From positions 1 to 22,421 of the forward strand of contig CAYXVB010000049.1 of NCBI GenBank assembly GCA_964467785.1: 22,421 bases of DNA, in the 5' to 3' direction. The translations under genes and the position numbers were made by a program. Source of the stretch: CAYXVB01 sp964467785. Lineage in GTDB: Bacteria > Bdellovibrionota > UBA1018. This document shows, piece by piece, positions 1 through 7,624 of this stretch (positions are counted from its first letter, which is position 1; each line of letters begins with the position of its first letter). The notes under the pieces were generated by a model. The model saw only the letters and a list, made by a program, of their open reading frames with translations. It ran no database searches and was not told where the DNA came from.

Positions 1-1
1 C

Positions 2-733
2 GCCGACCTCGTGGGCACGATGATCTTCAACCAAAAAACCGGCGAGTTCACGCCGCGTAAGGGTCCGATCTTCACTAACCTCGTGCTGGCCGACGAGATC
101 AACCGCGCTCCCGCCAAGGTGCAAAGCGCGCTGCTCGAAGCGATGGGCGAGCATCAGGTCACCATCGGGGATACCACTTATCGTCTCGAGGATCCGTTCA
201 CCGTTCTCGCCACTCAGAATCCAATCGAGCAGGAAGGCACTTATCCGTTGCCCGAAGCCCAGCTCGACCGCTTCTTGTTCAAGGTCAAGGTCGGCTATCC
301 GAACCAAAGCGAGGAGAAGACGATCCTTGACCGCATGTCGGGCTTCAAGACGCCCGCGGTCAACCGCATCTGTCACCCGCAGACCGTGCTGGATGCCCGT
401 GAGCTCTGCTCACGGATCTACATGGACGAGAAGATTAAGGACTACATCCTGAACATCGTCTTTGCGACCCGTTTCCCGGAAAAGTACGGGCTCGCGAAAT
501 TGCAGGGGCAGATCCAGGTGGGCGCCTCGCCTCGCGCGACGATCTCGCTGGCCAAGGCGAGCCGGGCGCACGCCTTTGTCCGTCACCGGGGATTTGTCAC
601 GCCCGAGGACGTCAAGGCGATCGCGTACGACGTGCTCCGGCATCGCGTGCTCGTCTCGTTCGAAGCGGAGGCGGACGGCGTGGATTCCGAACAGATCATT
701 AAGACTATCCTGGAACAGGTGGAAGTTCCCTGA
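2..733 (+). CDS. MoxR-family AAA+ ATPase, 3' part (5' end outside window)
   Basis: This is the C-terminal part of a MoxR AAA+ ATPase, a chaperone-like ATPase that typically works with VWA-domain proteins encoded beside it. The reading frame is open from the first complete codon (base 2), so the gene starts upstream and the Walker A loop is outside the window. Visible AAA+ elements, in order, are a Walker B (LVLADEINR), the sensor-1 segment ATQNP, the arginine-finger region LPEAQLDRF and the sensor-2 segment GASPRATISL, followed by the C-terminal lid. All are intact. It is the first visible gene of a MoxR/DUF58/BatA/BatB/BatD operon, 13 bases before the DUF58 gene. The GTG at base 11 lies inside the conserved ATPase core and is not a genuine start. 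Confidence 0.93.
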   Translation, partial: ADLVGTMIFNQKTGEFTPRKGPIFTNLVLADEINRAPAKVQSALLEAMGEHQVTIGDTTYRLEDPFTVLATQNPIEQEGTYPLPEAQLDRFLFKVKVGYPNQSEEKTILDRMSGFKTPAVNRICHPQTVLDARELCSRIYMDEKIKDYILNIVFATRFPEKYGLAKLQGQIQVGASPRATISLAKASRAHAFVRHRGFVTPEDVKAIAYDVLRHRVLVSFEAEADGVDSEQIIKTILEQVEVP

Positions 734-746
734 AGGGGTTTAGGGC

Positions 747-1622
747 ATGCTGCCCGACGAGCTGATCCGAAAGGTCCGGATGATCGAGATCACCTCGCGC
801 AAGCGGGTGGACGATGTCATGTCCGGCAACTACAAAAGCCAGTTCAAGGGTCAGGGCATGCAGTTTGCCGAGCACCGACTTTATGTGCCCGGCGATGACG
901 TCCGCCATATCGACTGGAAGGTGAGCGCGCGCTCGCGCGATCCGCTGATCAAAAAATACGAAGAGGAGCGCGAGCTTGCCGTCTTCTTGATCGTGGACGT
1001 GTCGGGTTCCAATTCCTTTGGCTCGGATCGCAAGCTCAAGAGCGAGGCCGCGGCCGAGATCGCGGGCATGCTGACTTGGGCGGCGCTCAACTCGGGCGAC
1101 CGAGTGGGGCTATTGCTGTTCGCGGGCGGGGTGGAGAAGGTCATTCCACCCAGAAAAGGCAAGCAACAGGTGGCGCGGATGATCCGGGAGATCATCGGGC
1201 ATCGCGCGCAGAGCCGCGGGACGCGCCTGGACCTCGCGCTGGATGCGGCGGGACGAGTGATGAAGCACAGCGGGGTTGTCTTTGTGATCTCCGACTTCAT
1301 TGCCGAGGATTACGGCACCGCGATGCGCCGGCTCGCGCGGCGCCATGACGTGATCGCGATCTCAGTGGCCGACCTGCGCGAGGCCGAGGTGCCCGATGTG
1401 GGCAGGATTCTCGTGGCTGATCCCGAGACGGGAGGCGAGAGCTGGGTGGATACGGGCTCGTACGCATTCAAGCAGTGGCTCCAGTCGCAACGGAAGAAAC
1501 GCGCCGATGAACGCGACGAAGCCTTTCGTGGCGGCGAGGTGGACCTGCTCGAAGTCCACACGCGCGAAGATTACGCGGATGCGGTGGTGAAGTTTTTCCG
1601 TCGCAGAAGGAGTCGCCGATGA
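747..1622 (+). CDS. DUF58 domain protein (VWA-like) of MoxR/Bat operon
   Basis: This 291-residue protein belongs to the DUF58 family, the usual partner encoded next to MoxR ATPases. The family signature is clear: a conserved block around residues 38-75 (GMQFAEHR, YVPGDDVRHIDWKVSARS, KKYEEERE), then a VWA-like fold with a MIDAS-type D84-x-S86-x-S88 after the first hydrophobic strand and a second acidic site at SDF (D183). No signal peptide or membrane segment is visible, so it should be cytosolic or peripherally membrane-bound. The ATG at 747 follows an AAGGGG ribosome site. The stop overlaps the next start as ATGA at 1619-1622, suggesting coupled translation. Its role is inferred from the family: an adaptor or substrate-recognition partner of the MoxR ATPase. 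The precise function is not established here. Confidence 0.92.
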   Translation: MLPDELIRKVRMIEITSRKRVDDVMSGNYKSQFKGQGMQFAEHRLYVPGDDVRHIDWKVSARSRDPLIKKYEEERELAVFLIVDVSGSNSFGSDRKLKSEAAAEIAGMLTWAALNSGDRVGLLLFAGGVEKVIPPRKGKQQVARMIREIIGHRAQSRGTRLDLALDAAGRVMKHSGVVFVISDFIAEDYGTAMRRLARRHDVIAISVADLREAEVPDVGRILVADPETGGESWVDTGSYAFKQWLQSQRKKRADERDEAFRGGEVDLLEVHTREDYADAVVKFFRRRRSRR

Positions 1623-2749
1623 ACGTCCCAAAGAAGCAACTGCGCCGCCCGGCGGAAGCGGGTGCGGGTGCGGGACGTGCGGCGACGTCGGTTCCGTCCA
1701 CTACGGTTTTGAGCGACGAGCAGTTTCTCGCGTTGCCTTCGAAAGACTTGGTGGTGATCGAGCCCGCGGCTCAAGGAGTTGGCAAAGGCGCGATCCGGGT
1801 CGGGGATCGGGTGCGCATTCAGGTCGACGGCGTGGATCGCCCCGGTGCGAAGGTCGCGCTGGCTCCCGGGGAGATGCATGCGGCTCCTACTCAGCCTGTC
1901 GGAGGGGCGTCGAGCGCGTCTGAAAATCCAGGTATAAATACCAAAGATCCGCTCCAGGACTCCGGCCTGCTCCTCCTCACAGACGGCAAGGGCACCTCGC
2001 CGCTGATCTTTGAAGTCGTCGTGCTCAAGCCGGGTGAAGTCATCCTGCCGTCGCTCGCGATCGTGGACGGCGATGCGCAGGGCGCTCCCGCCGGAACGGG
2101 CGCGGAGCCCTTTGCGCGGACGCAGCCTTTGCGGCTGCAGTCGGAATCAGCGATCGCCAAGGACGATCCCAAGCCTCAGGAGGCGGTGGGCCTGCGGGAG
2201 CCGATGCGGCTGCCTTATCCGACCGAGATTGTGGTGGCGGGCGGCGCCCTTGCGCTGCTCTTGCTGTCGCTCGTCGGCTGGGCCGTTTGGAAGTGGCTCC
2301 GTAAACGCGCGGCGCTCAAGCCCGCGCTCAAAGCGCCCCTGAAATCCGAGGACGAGATCGCGATCGACAAGCTCGTTGCGATCGAGAAGGCCGGGTTCGC
2401 CGAGCGCGGCGAGTTCAAGAAGCACTATTTCGGGATTTCCGAGGCGCTTAAGGAGTACATCGGGGCGCGCTATGGGTTCAATGCGTCGGAGATGACTTCG
2501 GAGGAGATCCTCACTCGCCTTAACACCTCGGCCTATGTGGGCGAAAAGGTCGCGCTGAAGCTAGGCTCGCTTTTTCTCAAGCTCGACGTCGTCAAGTTCA
2601 CCGATCGCGTCCCTGAGTCGCGGGAACCGGGCGAAGTGCTTGGCACCGCCCGCCAGCTCGTTCAAGAGACGCGGCGTGCACGGGTCACGCATCCGGTGGC
2701 CCCGTCGACTCGGATAGGCGCATCAGGAGGCGGCGATGCGGTTCGCTGA
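1619..2749 (+). CDS. Bat-operon one-TM protein with BatD/DUF4381-like cytoplasmic tail
   Basis: I do not recognise a precise family. The 376-residue protein has one strong transmembrane helix at about 203-226, followed by a Lys/Arg-rich stretch (KWLRKRAALK), which predicts a cytoplasmic C-terminus. The tail (about 245-350) contains the pattern FKKHYFGISEALKEYIGARYG...MTSEEIL, typical of the cytoplasmic domain of the small membrane protein found between DUF58 and BatA in many Bat operons. The N-terminal 200 residues look like an extracytoplasmic domain (VGDRVRIQVD..., LKPGEVILPSLAIVDG). The start is fixed at ATG 1619, because upstream in this frame a TGA at 1508-1510 is met before any other start codon, so no signal peptide precedes this domain. 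The gene overlaps DUF58 by 4 bases and batA by 14. Partnership with BatA/BatB is an inference from the operon. Confidence 0.82.
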   Translation: MNVPKKQLRRPAEAGAGAGRAATSVPSTTVLSDEQFLALPSKDLVVIEPAAQGVGKGAIRVGDRVRIQVDGVDRPGAKVALAPGEMHAAPTQPVGGASSASENPGINTKDPLQDSGLLLLTDGKGTSPLIFEVVVLKPGEVILPSLAIVDGDAQGAPAGTGAEPFARTQPLRLQSESAIAKDDPKPQEAVGLREPMRLPYPTEIVVAGGALALLLLSLVGWAVWKWLRKRAALKPALKAPLKSEDEIAIDKLVAIEKAGFAERGEFKKHYFGISEALKEYIGARYGFNASEMTSEEILTRLNTSAYVGEKVALKLGSLFLKLDVVKFTDRVPESREPGEVLGTARQLVQETRRARVTHPVAPSTRIGASGGGDAVR

Positions 2750-3716
2750 CCCGATCTATTTCGCGCTCCTGCTTCTGATCCCTTTGCTTCATTTTTGGTG
2801 GATGAAGCGCAATCGCCCGGCGCGCGCCGTGTTCCCGCTTTCGGTGCCGCGGATCGCCGCGAGCGGAAATCCGCTCCGAGGGCTGTTTGCGATCCGGTAT
2901 CTCGCGCTCGCGCTGCTCGTGGTCGCGCTCGCGCGGCCGCAAGCGGCGTTCCGGCAGACCGAGCGCACCGTGAGCGGCGTGGACATTCTGATGGTGCTCG
3001 ACCTCTCGGCCAGCATGAACATCGAGGACATGGGTGATCGCCCGCGAATCGAGCTTGCCAAGGCCACAATGGAGGAATTCATCAAGGGCCGGCAGAACGA
3101 CCGGATCGGCTTCGTGGGTTTCAGCGGCGAGGCGATCACCTTTGCGCCGTTGACGCTCGATTACGGACTGGTGCTTAAGGAGCTCAAGAGCGTCAAGCCC
3201 GGCATGCTCAAGGACGGCACCGCAATTGGCGATGGGTTGGCGCTCGCCGTGAGCCACCTCCGAGATTCCAAAGCCAAGAGCCGCGTGATCGTCTTGCTCA
3301 CCGACGGCGACAACAACGTGGGCCAGGTCGATCCGGCCACGGCCGGCGAGTTGGCGCAGGGTTATGGCATCAAGGTCTACACCATCGCGATCGGGCGCGA
3401 GGGGCGTGTTCGCCTGCCCATCCGACAGGAGATCGCCGGTCGCACGATCACGACCTATCAGTGGTTTGACAACGCGCTCAATCCGGAGCTTCTCCGGCAG
3501 ATCGCGAAGATCACCCACGGGAAGTTTTATCGCGTCGAGGAAGAAGGAGCGCTTTTCGGCGTGTTTCGCGAGATTGACAGTCTCGAAAAAACCGACATCA
3601 AGTCGCAGGAAAAAGTCCGGTACGAGGACCGTTACCAAAAGTGGCTGCAAGCTGGGGCCCTGCTTCTCCTGATCGAGCGGATCCTGGCGCGGGGTTGGTG
3701 GAGGCTGCTGATATGA
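2736..3716 (+). CDS. batA: BatA, membrane-anchored VWA-domain protein
   Basis: This 326-residue protein has the BatA layout. There are two N-terminal hydrophobic segments (about 6-23 and 50-67), a VWA domain (about 82-260), then a C-terminal hydrophobic helix (about 303-318). The metal-ion-dependent adhesion site is complete: D89-x-S91-x-S93, T162 and D190 (LLTDGDNN), so metal-dependent protein binding should be intact. The start is the ATG at 2736, preceded by a perfect AGGAGG at 2725-2730. The start lies inside the upstream gene (14-base overlap), and the stop overlaps batB as ATGA. In Bacteroides and relatives, BatA sits in the inner membrane with its VWA domain in the periplasm and is linked to aerotolerance or stress fitness. 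A role in assembling or chaperoning envelope proteins is inferred for the family. Confidence 0.93.
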   Translation: MRFADPIYFALLLLIPLLHFWWMKRNRPARAVFPLSVPRIAASGNPLRGLFAIRYLALALLVVALARPQAAFRQTERTVSGVDILMVLDLSASMNIEDMGDRPRIELAKATMEEFIKGRQNDRIGFVGFSGEAITFAPLTLDYGLVLKELKSVKPGMLKDGTAIGDGLALAVSHLRDSKAKSRVIVLLTDGDNNVGQVDPATAGELAQGYGIKVYTIAIGREGRVRLPIRQEIAGRTITTYQWFDNALNPELLRQIAKITHGKFYRVEEEGALFGVFREIDSLEKTDIKSQEKVRYEDRYQKWLQAGALLLLIERILARGWWRLLI

Positions 3717-5512
3717 GCTTTGCCGCACCGAAATGGCTCTGGCTGCTGGCTCTTCTGCCGCTGCTCTATGCATGGGCCGCGTGGGACCAGAAGAAACGAG
3801 TGGAGAAGCTCAGGAGCTTTGTTTCCGAATTGCTCTGGCCGTCGGTGATCCCGGAGCTGCATCCGCGGGCGACGATCCGGAAGTTCGGCGTCAGGTTGCT
3901 GGCCGGCATGTTCCTGATCCTGGCGCTCGCGCATCCGCAATGGGGCACTCGAGAGGAAACCTCGAGCGTCAACGGCCTCGACGTGATGGTGGTGCTCGAC
4001 GTTTCGAGCAGTATGGAGACTGAGGACATCGCGCCCAGCCGCATCCGCAAGGGCAAGCATCTGCTGCGTGCGCTGGTGGAGCGGCTCCGCGGTGACCGGG
4101 TCGGGCTGGTCGGATTCGCGGGCAGCGCCTACACGGCGTCTCCCCTCACCACGGATATGGATTACCTCCTCGAAACCCTCGATATGCTGGGCACGAGGTC
4201 GGTCAGCACGCAGGGCACGGATATCGGGCTTGGCCTCGAGGGCGCCCGTACCGCGCTGGACCGCGGAGCGGAGGAAGGCGCCAAGGGTTCCGATCAAAAG
4301 AACGCATCGCAGGCGGTCGTGCTCCTATCTGACGGCGAAGACCATGAGGAGGCTGCGACCGAGGCGGCCGGGAAACTCAAGTCCGCTGGCGTTCGCCTCT
4401 ATGTCTTGGGAGTTGGCACCCAGCGGGGCGGCCCCGTCCCGGTGCGCGACGAGACTGGGCAGCTTCGCGGCTACAAAAAATCCCGAAACGGCGAGACGGT
4501 GGTCAGCACGTTCAAGCCGGACGCGCTGATGAAGCTCGCCGAGGCCGGCGGCGGACGCTATTGGAACGTCACGCCGGGGGAAGGCGAGCTCGAAGAGATC
4601 CTCCAGGACATCGGGGCTTTGAATCGAGGGGAGTTCGCCGAGCGCAAGTATGTCGTTTTCGAGGACCGATATCAGATTCCGCTGTTGATCGCCGTACTGC
4701 TGCTGTTGCTGGATCTTTCGATGAGCGCGCGGAAGTCGCGTCCCGCGGCTTCGCTGATCGCGGTTGCTTGTCTGTTCCTTCTGACCGGTTGCATGGATGG
4801 GGGCGGTTATTTCGACAACGAAAACGCCATCCAGTCGCTCAAGGAAGGCAAGCTTGACGAAGCCAAACAGCTCCTCGGCCAAGCGCAGGCCAAGAACCCC
4901 GATTCGGCAGCGCTTTCCTACAACATGGGCGACCTGCAGGCGATGACCAAGGATCCCGCCGCGGCGGATAAGTCCTTTGACGAAGCTGCGCGTAGCGCGG
5001 AAGTGAAAAAAGATTGGTCTGTCGCAGGCAGTGCCCGCTTCAACCAGGGCGTGATCCGCGGGGGAGCGGGAAACGTCCGTGGGGCAGCCGAGGCGTATCT
5101 GCAAGCCATCGAGGCCGCCCGCAAGCTCGGCGGCAAGGAAGGCGCCAAACTCGAAGAGGACGCGCGCAAGAACCTGCAGCTCCTGCTCGACCAGCAGAAG
5201 CAGCAACAGAAGCAGGATCAGCAGGATCAGCAGGACCAAAAGGAACAGCAGGACAAGCAGCAGAGCGGGCAGGAAAGCAAAGACAGCAAAGACGACAAAG
5301 GCAAGCAGGACGAGCAGGATCAGAAGAAGGACCCGCAGCAGAACAAACAGTACGAGGATCCGAAGCGAAGCCGCGAGCGCTTCAAGTCGCAGAAGTTCAG
5401 CGCCGAAGACGCGGAACGGGTCATGTCCGAGTTGAAAAACAAGGAGCGCGAACTGCAATCGCGCATGCGCCACCAAAATGGCAGGCCGCAGTCCACGGAC
5501 AAAGATTGGTGA
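3713..5512 (+). CDS. batB: BatB-BatC fusion: VWA domain plus TPR/low-complexity domain
   Basis: The 599-residue product joins two usually separate Bat proteins. Residues 1-336 are BatB: hydrophobic helices at about 7-23 and 59-74, a VWA domain with a complete MIDAS (D96-x-S98-x-S100, T169, D207) and a closing helix at about 322-336. Residues 337-599 are BatC-like: a lipoprotein-signal-like segment ending LLTGC (Cys360), TPR-like helices (about 367-475), a Gln/Asp/Lys-rich tract (about 493-546) and a charged C-terminus. The start is ATG 3713, overlapping the batA stop (ATGA) and preceded by GGAGG at 3700-3704. Frame-compatible codons upstream lie within batA and lengthen the protein without adding anything recognisable. 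The Met at residue 337 could be a second, internal start giving a separate BatC lipoprotein (see the feature at 4721). BatB and BatA probably form a VWA complex at the inner membrane. Confidence 0.9.
   Translation: MSFAAPKWLWLLALLPLLYAWAAWDQKKRVEKLRSFVSELLWPSVIPELHPRATIRKFGVRLLAGMFLILALAHPQWGTREETSSVNGLDVMVVLDVSSSMETEDIAPSRIRKGKHLLRALVERLRGDRVGLVGFAGSAYTASPLTTDMDYLLETLDMLGTRSVSTQGTDIGLGLEGARTALDRGAEEGAKGSDQKNASQAVVLLSDGEDHEEAATEAAGKLKSAGVRLYVLGVGTQRGGPVPVRDETGQLRGYKKSRNGETVVSTFKPDALMKLAEAGGGRYWNVTPGEGELEEILQDIGALNRGEFAERKYVVFEDRYQIPLLIAVLLLLLDLSMSARKSRPAASLIAVACLFLLTGCMDGGGYFDNENAIQSLKEGKLDEAKQLLGQAQAKNPDSAALSYNMGDLQAMTKDPAAADKSFDEAARSAEVKKDWSVAGSARFNQGVIRGGAGNVRGAAEAYLQAIEAARKLGGKEGAKLEEDARKNLQLLLDQQKQQQKQDQQDQQDQKEQQDKQQSGQESKDSKDDKGKQDEQDQKKDPQQNKQYEDPKRSRERFKSQKFSAEDAERVMSELKNKERELQSRMRHQNGRPQSTDKDW
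4721..4792 (+). other. Internal lipoprotein-like signal and possible second start (BatC) inside batB-batC
   Basis: The in-frame ATG at 4721 (residue 337) opens a segment with all parts of a lipoprotein signal: a basic start (MSARKSR), a hydrophobic core (about 346-357) and a lipobox, LLTG followed by Cys360 (codon at 4790-4792). The residues after it (MDGGGYFDNENA) then run into the TPR region. In the fusion the same segment would act as an extra transmembrane helix, so one stretch of DNA can be read as a linker helix or a signal peptide. No strong Shine-Dalgarno lies just upstream of 4721, which weighs against efficient independent initiation. Confidence 0.5.
5189..5350 (+). repeat. Low-complexity Gln/Asp/Lys-coding tract with 9-base tandem units
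   Basis: This part of batB-batC encodes a run dominated by Gln, Asp, Lys and Ser (about residues 493-546). It includes three consecutive 9-base units: GCAGGATCA at 5212-5220 and 5221-5229, then GCAGGACCA at 5230-5238. BatC proteins commonly end in such charged, disordered tails. The tract could expand or contract by slippage in steps that keep the frame. It also produces misleading long open frames on the other strand (leucine-rich) and in a shifted frame. Confidence 0.75.
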
Positions 5513-5526
5513 GAACGGACAGGTAT

Positions 5527-7500
5527 ATGAATCCGATTTTGGGCAGTAGGAGTCAATCGATGGTGGCCTCGATATTGGGCGGCGCCGCGCTGGTCGCGAC
5601 CCTCGCGAACGCCGCAGCATCGGAGGTCAGCTTCACCGCCGAAGTGGACCGTAGGCAGATCGGCAAGGACGAATCCGTGTCCCTCATGTTCAACGTCACC
5701 TCTGACGGCAGGGTGCGGGTCGGGCAGCTCGCGTACGACGCTCCGGACTTCGAGGTCGTCAACGAGTTCAACAGCAACTTTGTCCGCTCGGAGTACGACG
5801 GCACGACCGGGCAGTTTTTGGTCCGAAATACGCAGAAGCTCACCAAGGTGCTGCGCCCATTGCGCGCGGGTACGCTGCAGATCCGCAACATCCGCCTCGA
5901 GGCTGGCGGCCGCGACTTGAGCGCGCCGGACATCAGTGTGTACGTCGCCTCGGCGGGCGCCGCGACGCCGCCGCCCAAGAATTACGGGGGGAGCGGGGTC
6001 GGACTTCGAGGCGCGGGCAAGCAGGTCTCCGGGCGGAATTTCATGATCCGGGCCGAGGTCAACAAGGATCGCATCTTCAAAGGCGAGCAGCTGATCGTCA
6101 GCTATTACCTTTATACCAAGGTACGATTCGGCAATCTGCAAGTCGACAAATGGCCGCAGCTCCCGGATTTTCTCAAAGAGCAGATCGAAACCCCGGTCAT
6201 GAGCTCCCGCCTCGACCATGAGCGCGTCGTTCTCGACGGAGTTCCTTACGACCGCATGCTTTTGGTGCGCTATGCCGCTTATCCGCTCAAGGAAGGTAAG
6301 CTCCGGATCGATCCGATCGGAACCAAGTTTGCCTACTATCCACAGGGCGGCATGGATGACGGCGAAGATCCGTTCATGCAGTTCTTCCGGCAGATGGCTC
6401 CGCAGACCTCGTCGGCCCTGAGCGAGACCCTGACGGTGGAAGTGACGCCGCTTCCGTCCGAAGGGCGGCCCCCGTCTTTCACGGGCGCGGTCGGCGATTT
6501 CAGCGTGACCGCGACGGCGGATCGGACGGAGGTCCACGCCAACGAGGCGGTCAATCTCAAGGTCCTCGTGCAGGGCAAAGGAAATGTCGCGGCGATCGGC
6601 GAACCCAAGGCGAAATGGCCGGACACCGTGGAGCTTTACGACTCCAAGGGTTCGGCCAAGAGCAATCGCGGCGTGGGGGAAAAGCTCTTTGAGATGGTGC
6701 TCATTCCGAGGGCCGAAGGCAAGGTGAGCTTGCCGGGCCTGGAATTCAGTTTCTTTGACCCGATCCAGAAGAAGTTCGTAACTCGGGCGACCGAGCCGAT
6801 CGAACTCAACGTGTTGGCCCCGCAGCCCGGCTCCCAGCCCGTGCAGCCGGTTCTTGGCTCGACCGCGACTGCGTTGCCTACGACGACTGGCGCTGGCACG
6901 GCCAAAGGCACTTCGGCGACGGAGGCCCCCAAGCCGGAAACCCTCCGCTACCTCAAGAGTCCTGATGTTTCCGGGACCTATCTCAGCATTCTAGGGCAGC
7001 CTCTTTGGCGCTGGCTCTATTGGCTAGCCGGAGCGGCTTTTCTCGCTCTTCTGGGCTGGGTCATGAGAGATCTCTTTGTGTTGCGCGGTCAGGGACGACG
7101 CCAGGCGGTCCGATCGCGCCGCACGGGTGGGCTGGACGTCCGTTGGGATGCCGTTAAAACTGCGGCGCGCCGAGCGCCGGCGGAGCTACCCTGGGCCGAG
7201 GTCAGTCGGACTTACGACGAGCTGTCAGATCTCATCCTCGACGAGCTCGAAGCCTATCATCCGGCAGGGGCTCGTTCATTGGCCCGGGAGGATCTGAAGC
7301 GGATTTACGTTGAGGATCACGGGGTCGCGCCGGAGATCTGGTCCAGATTGGAAGAAGTCTTGGAGCATGCCGAGGCGGTTCGTTTTGCCGGGGGTGGCGG
7401 CGGGGTGGGCGAGCAGAACGCGCGTCAGGAGTTGGGACAAAAAGCGGCAATGGCTCAGGAGGCCGTATGGTCCCTGCGCAAGGCTAGGAATCAGGCCTGA
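5527..7500 (+). CDS. batD: BatD, large periplasmic protein with C-terminal membrane anchor
   Basis: From ATG 5527 this is 657 residues. It has an N-terminal signal peptide (about 1-31, ending LANAAAS). Repeated beta-sandwich-like BatD segments follow, beginning at VSFTAEVDRRQIGKDESV, RNFMIRAEVNKDRIFKGEQL and GDFSVTATADRTEVHANEAV. A transmembrane helix lies at about 493-515 and a cytoplasmic alpha-helical tail at the end. This is the BatD/oxygen-tolerance layout. The frame stays open back to 5014, but that upstream part is batB-batC read out of frame, so it is not real. A second possible start is ATG 5560, which has AGGAG at 5547-5551 and good spacing but removes Arg8, the only basic residue of the signal; 5527 is preferred for the better signal peptide. 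It is the last gene of the Bat operon and probably the periplasmic partner of BatA/BatB. Confidence 0.88.
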   Translation: MNPILGSRSQSMVASILGGAALVATLANAAASEVSFTAEVDRRQIGKDESVSLMFNVTSDGRVRVGQLAYDAPDFEVVNEFNSNFVRSEYDGTTGQFLVRNTQKLTKVLRPLRAGTLQIRNIRLEAGGRDLSAPDISVYVASAGAATPPPKNYGGSGVGLRGAGKQVSGRNFMIRAEVNKDRIFKGEQLIVSYYLYTKVRFGNLQVDKWPQLPDFLKEQIETPVMSSRLDHERVVLDGVPYDRMLLVRYAAYPLKEGKLRIDPIGTKFAYYPQGGMDDGEDPFMQFFRQMAPQTSSALSETLTVEVTPLPSEGRPPSFTGAVGDFSVTATADRTEVHANEAVNLKVLVQGKGNVAAIGEPKAKWPDTVELYDSKGSAKSNRGVGEKLFEMVLIPRAEGKVSLPGLEFSFFDPIQKKFVTRATEPIELNVLAPQPGSQPVQPVLGSTATALPTTTGAGTAKGTSATEAPKPETLRYLKSPDVSGTYLSILGQPLWRWLYWLAGAAFLALLGWVMRDLFVLRGQGRRQAVRSRRTGGLDVRWDAVKTAARRAPAELPWAEVSRTYDELSDLILDELEAYHPAGARSLAREDLKRIYVEDHGVAPEIWSRLEEVLEHAEAVRFAGGGGGVGEQNARQELGQKAAMAQEAVWSLRKARNQA

Positions 7501-7624
7501 ATTTTCATTAAACAAGACCAAAACAATCAAATATTGCTCCCGAATTCGAACGAGATCGGATATAAGGTTTTTACCAGGGACAGCATTGAGTCTTTGTTCC
7601 TCACTTTGAAAACAGGAGAATGAA
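7501..7624 (+). promoter_or_regulatory. AT-rich leader upstream of glnN, probable promoter region
   Basis: This 124-base gap is much more AT-rich than the flanking genes and separates the Bat operon from glnN. It carries a TATAAG box at 7561-7566, but the best -35-like hexamer (TTGCTC, 7534-7539) is 21 bases away, too far for a standard sigma70 promoter. The exact elements are therefore uncertain. An AGGAG at 7614-7618 is correctly spaced before the glnN ATG at 7625. I see no hairpin with a T-run ending the Bat operon and no clear sigma54 consensus. Confidence 0.35.

Noticed and set aside
3641..3712. Upstream start for BatB
   Set aside because: The extra 24 residues lie in the batA 3' end and would precede the first membrane helix without purpose. 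ATG 3713 has GGAGG and an ATGA overlap.
2685..3773. 362-codon minus-strand open frame
   Set aside because: Antisense to batA, which has a complete MIDAS and good ribosome site. The minus product is Arg/His/Glu-rich without a domain.
5014..5526. N-terminal extension of BatD
   Set aside because: This stretch is batB-batC in another frame, giving a low-complexity Ala/Gly/Arg peptide. The signal peptide starts at 5527 (or 5560).
4325..5620. Long leucine-rich minus-strand open frame (431 codons)
   Set aside because: It is the complement of the Gln/Asp/Lys tract of batB-batC (CAG/CTG-type codons read as Leu). The plus strand has clear VWA and TPR homology.
7501..7624. Sigma54 promoter before glnN (also looked for before pilB and pilM)
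   Set aside because: No sequence close to TGGCAC-N5-TTGC was seen in any of the three upstream regions.
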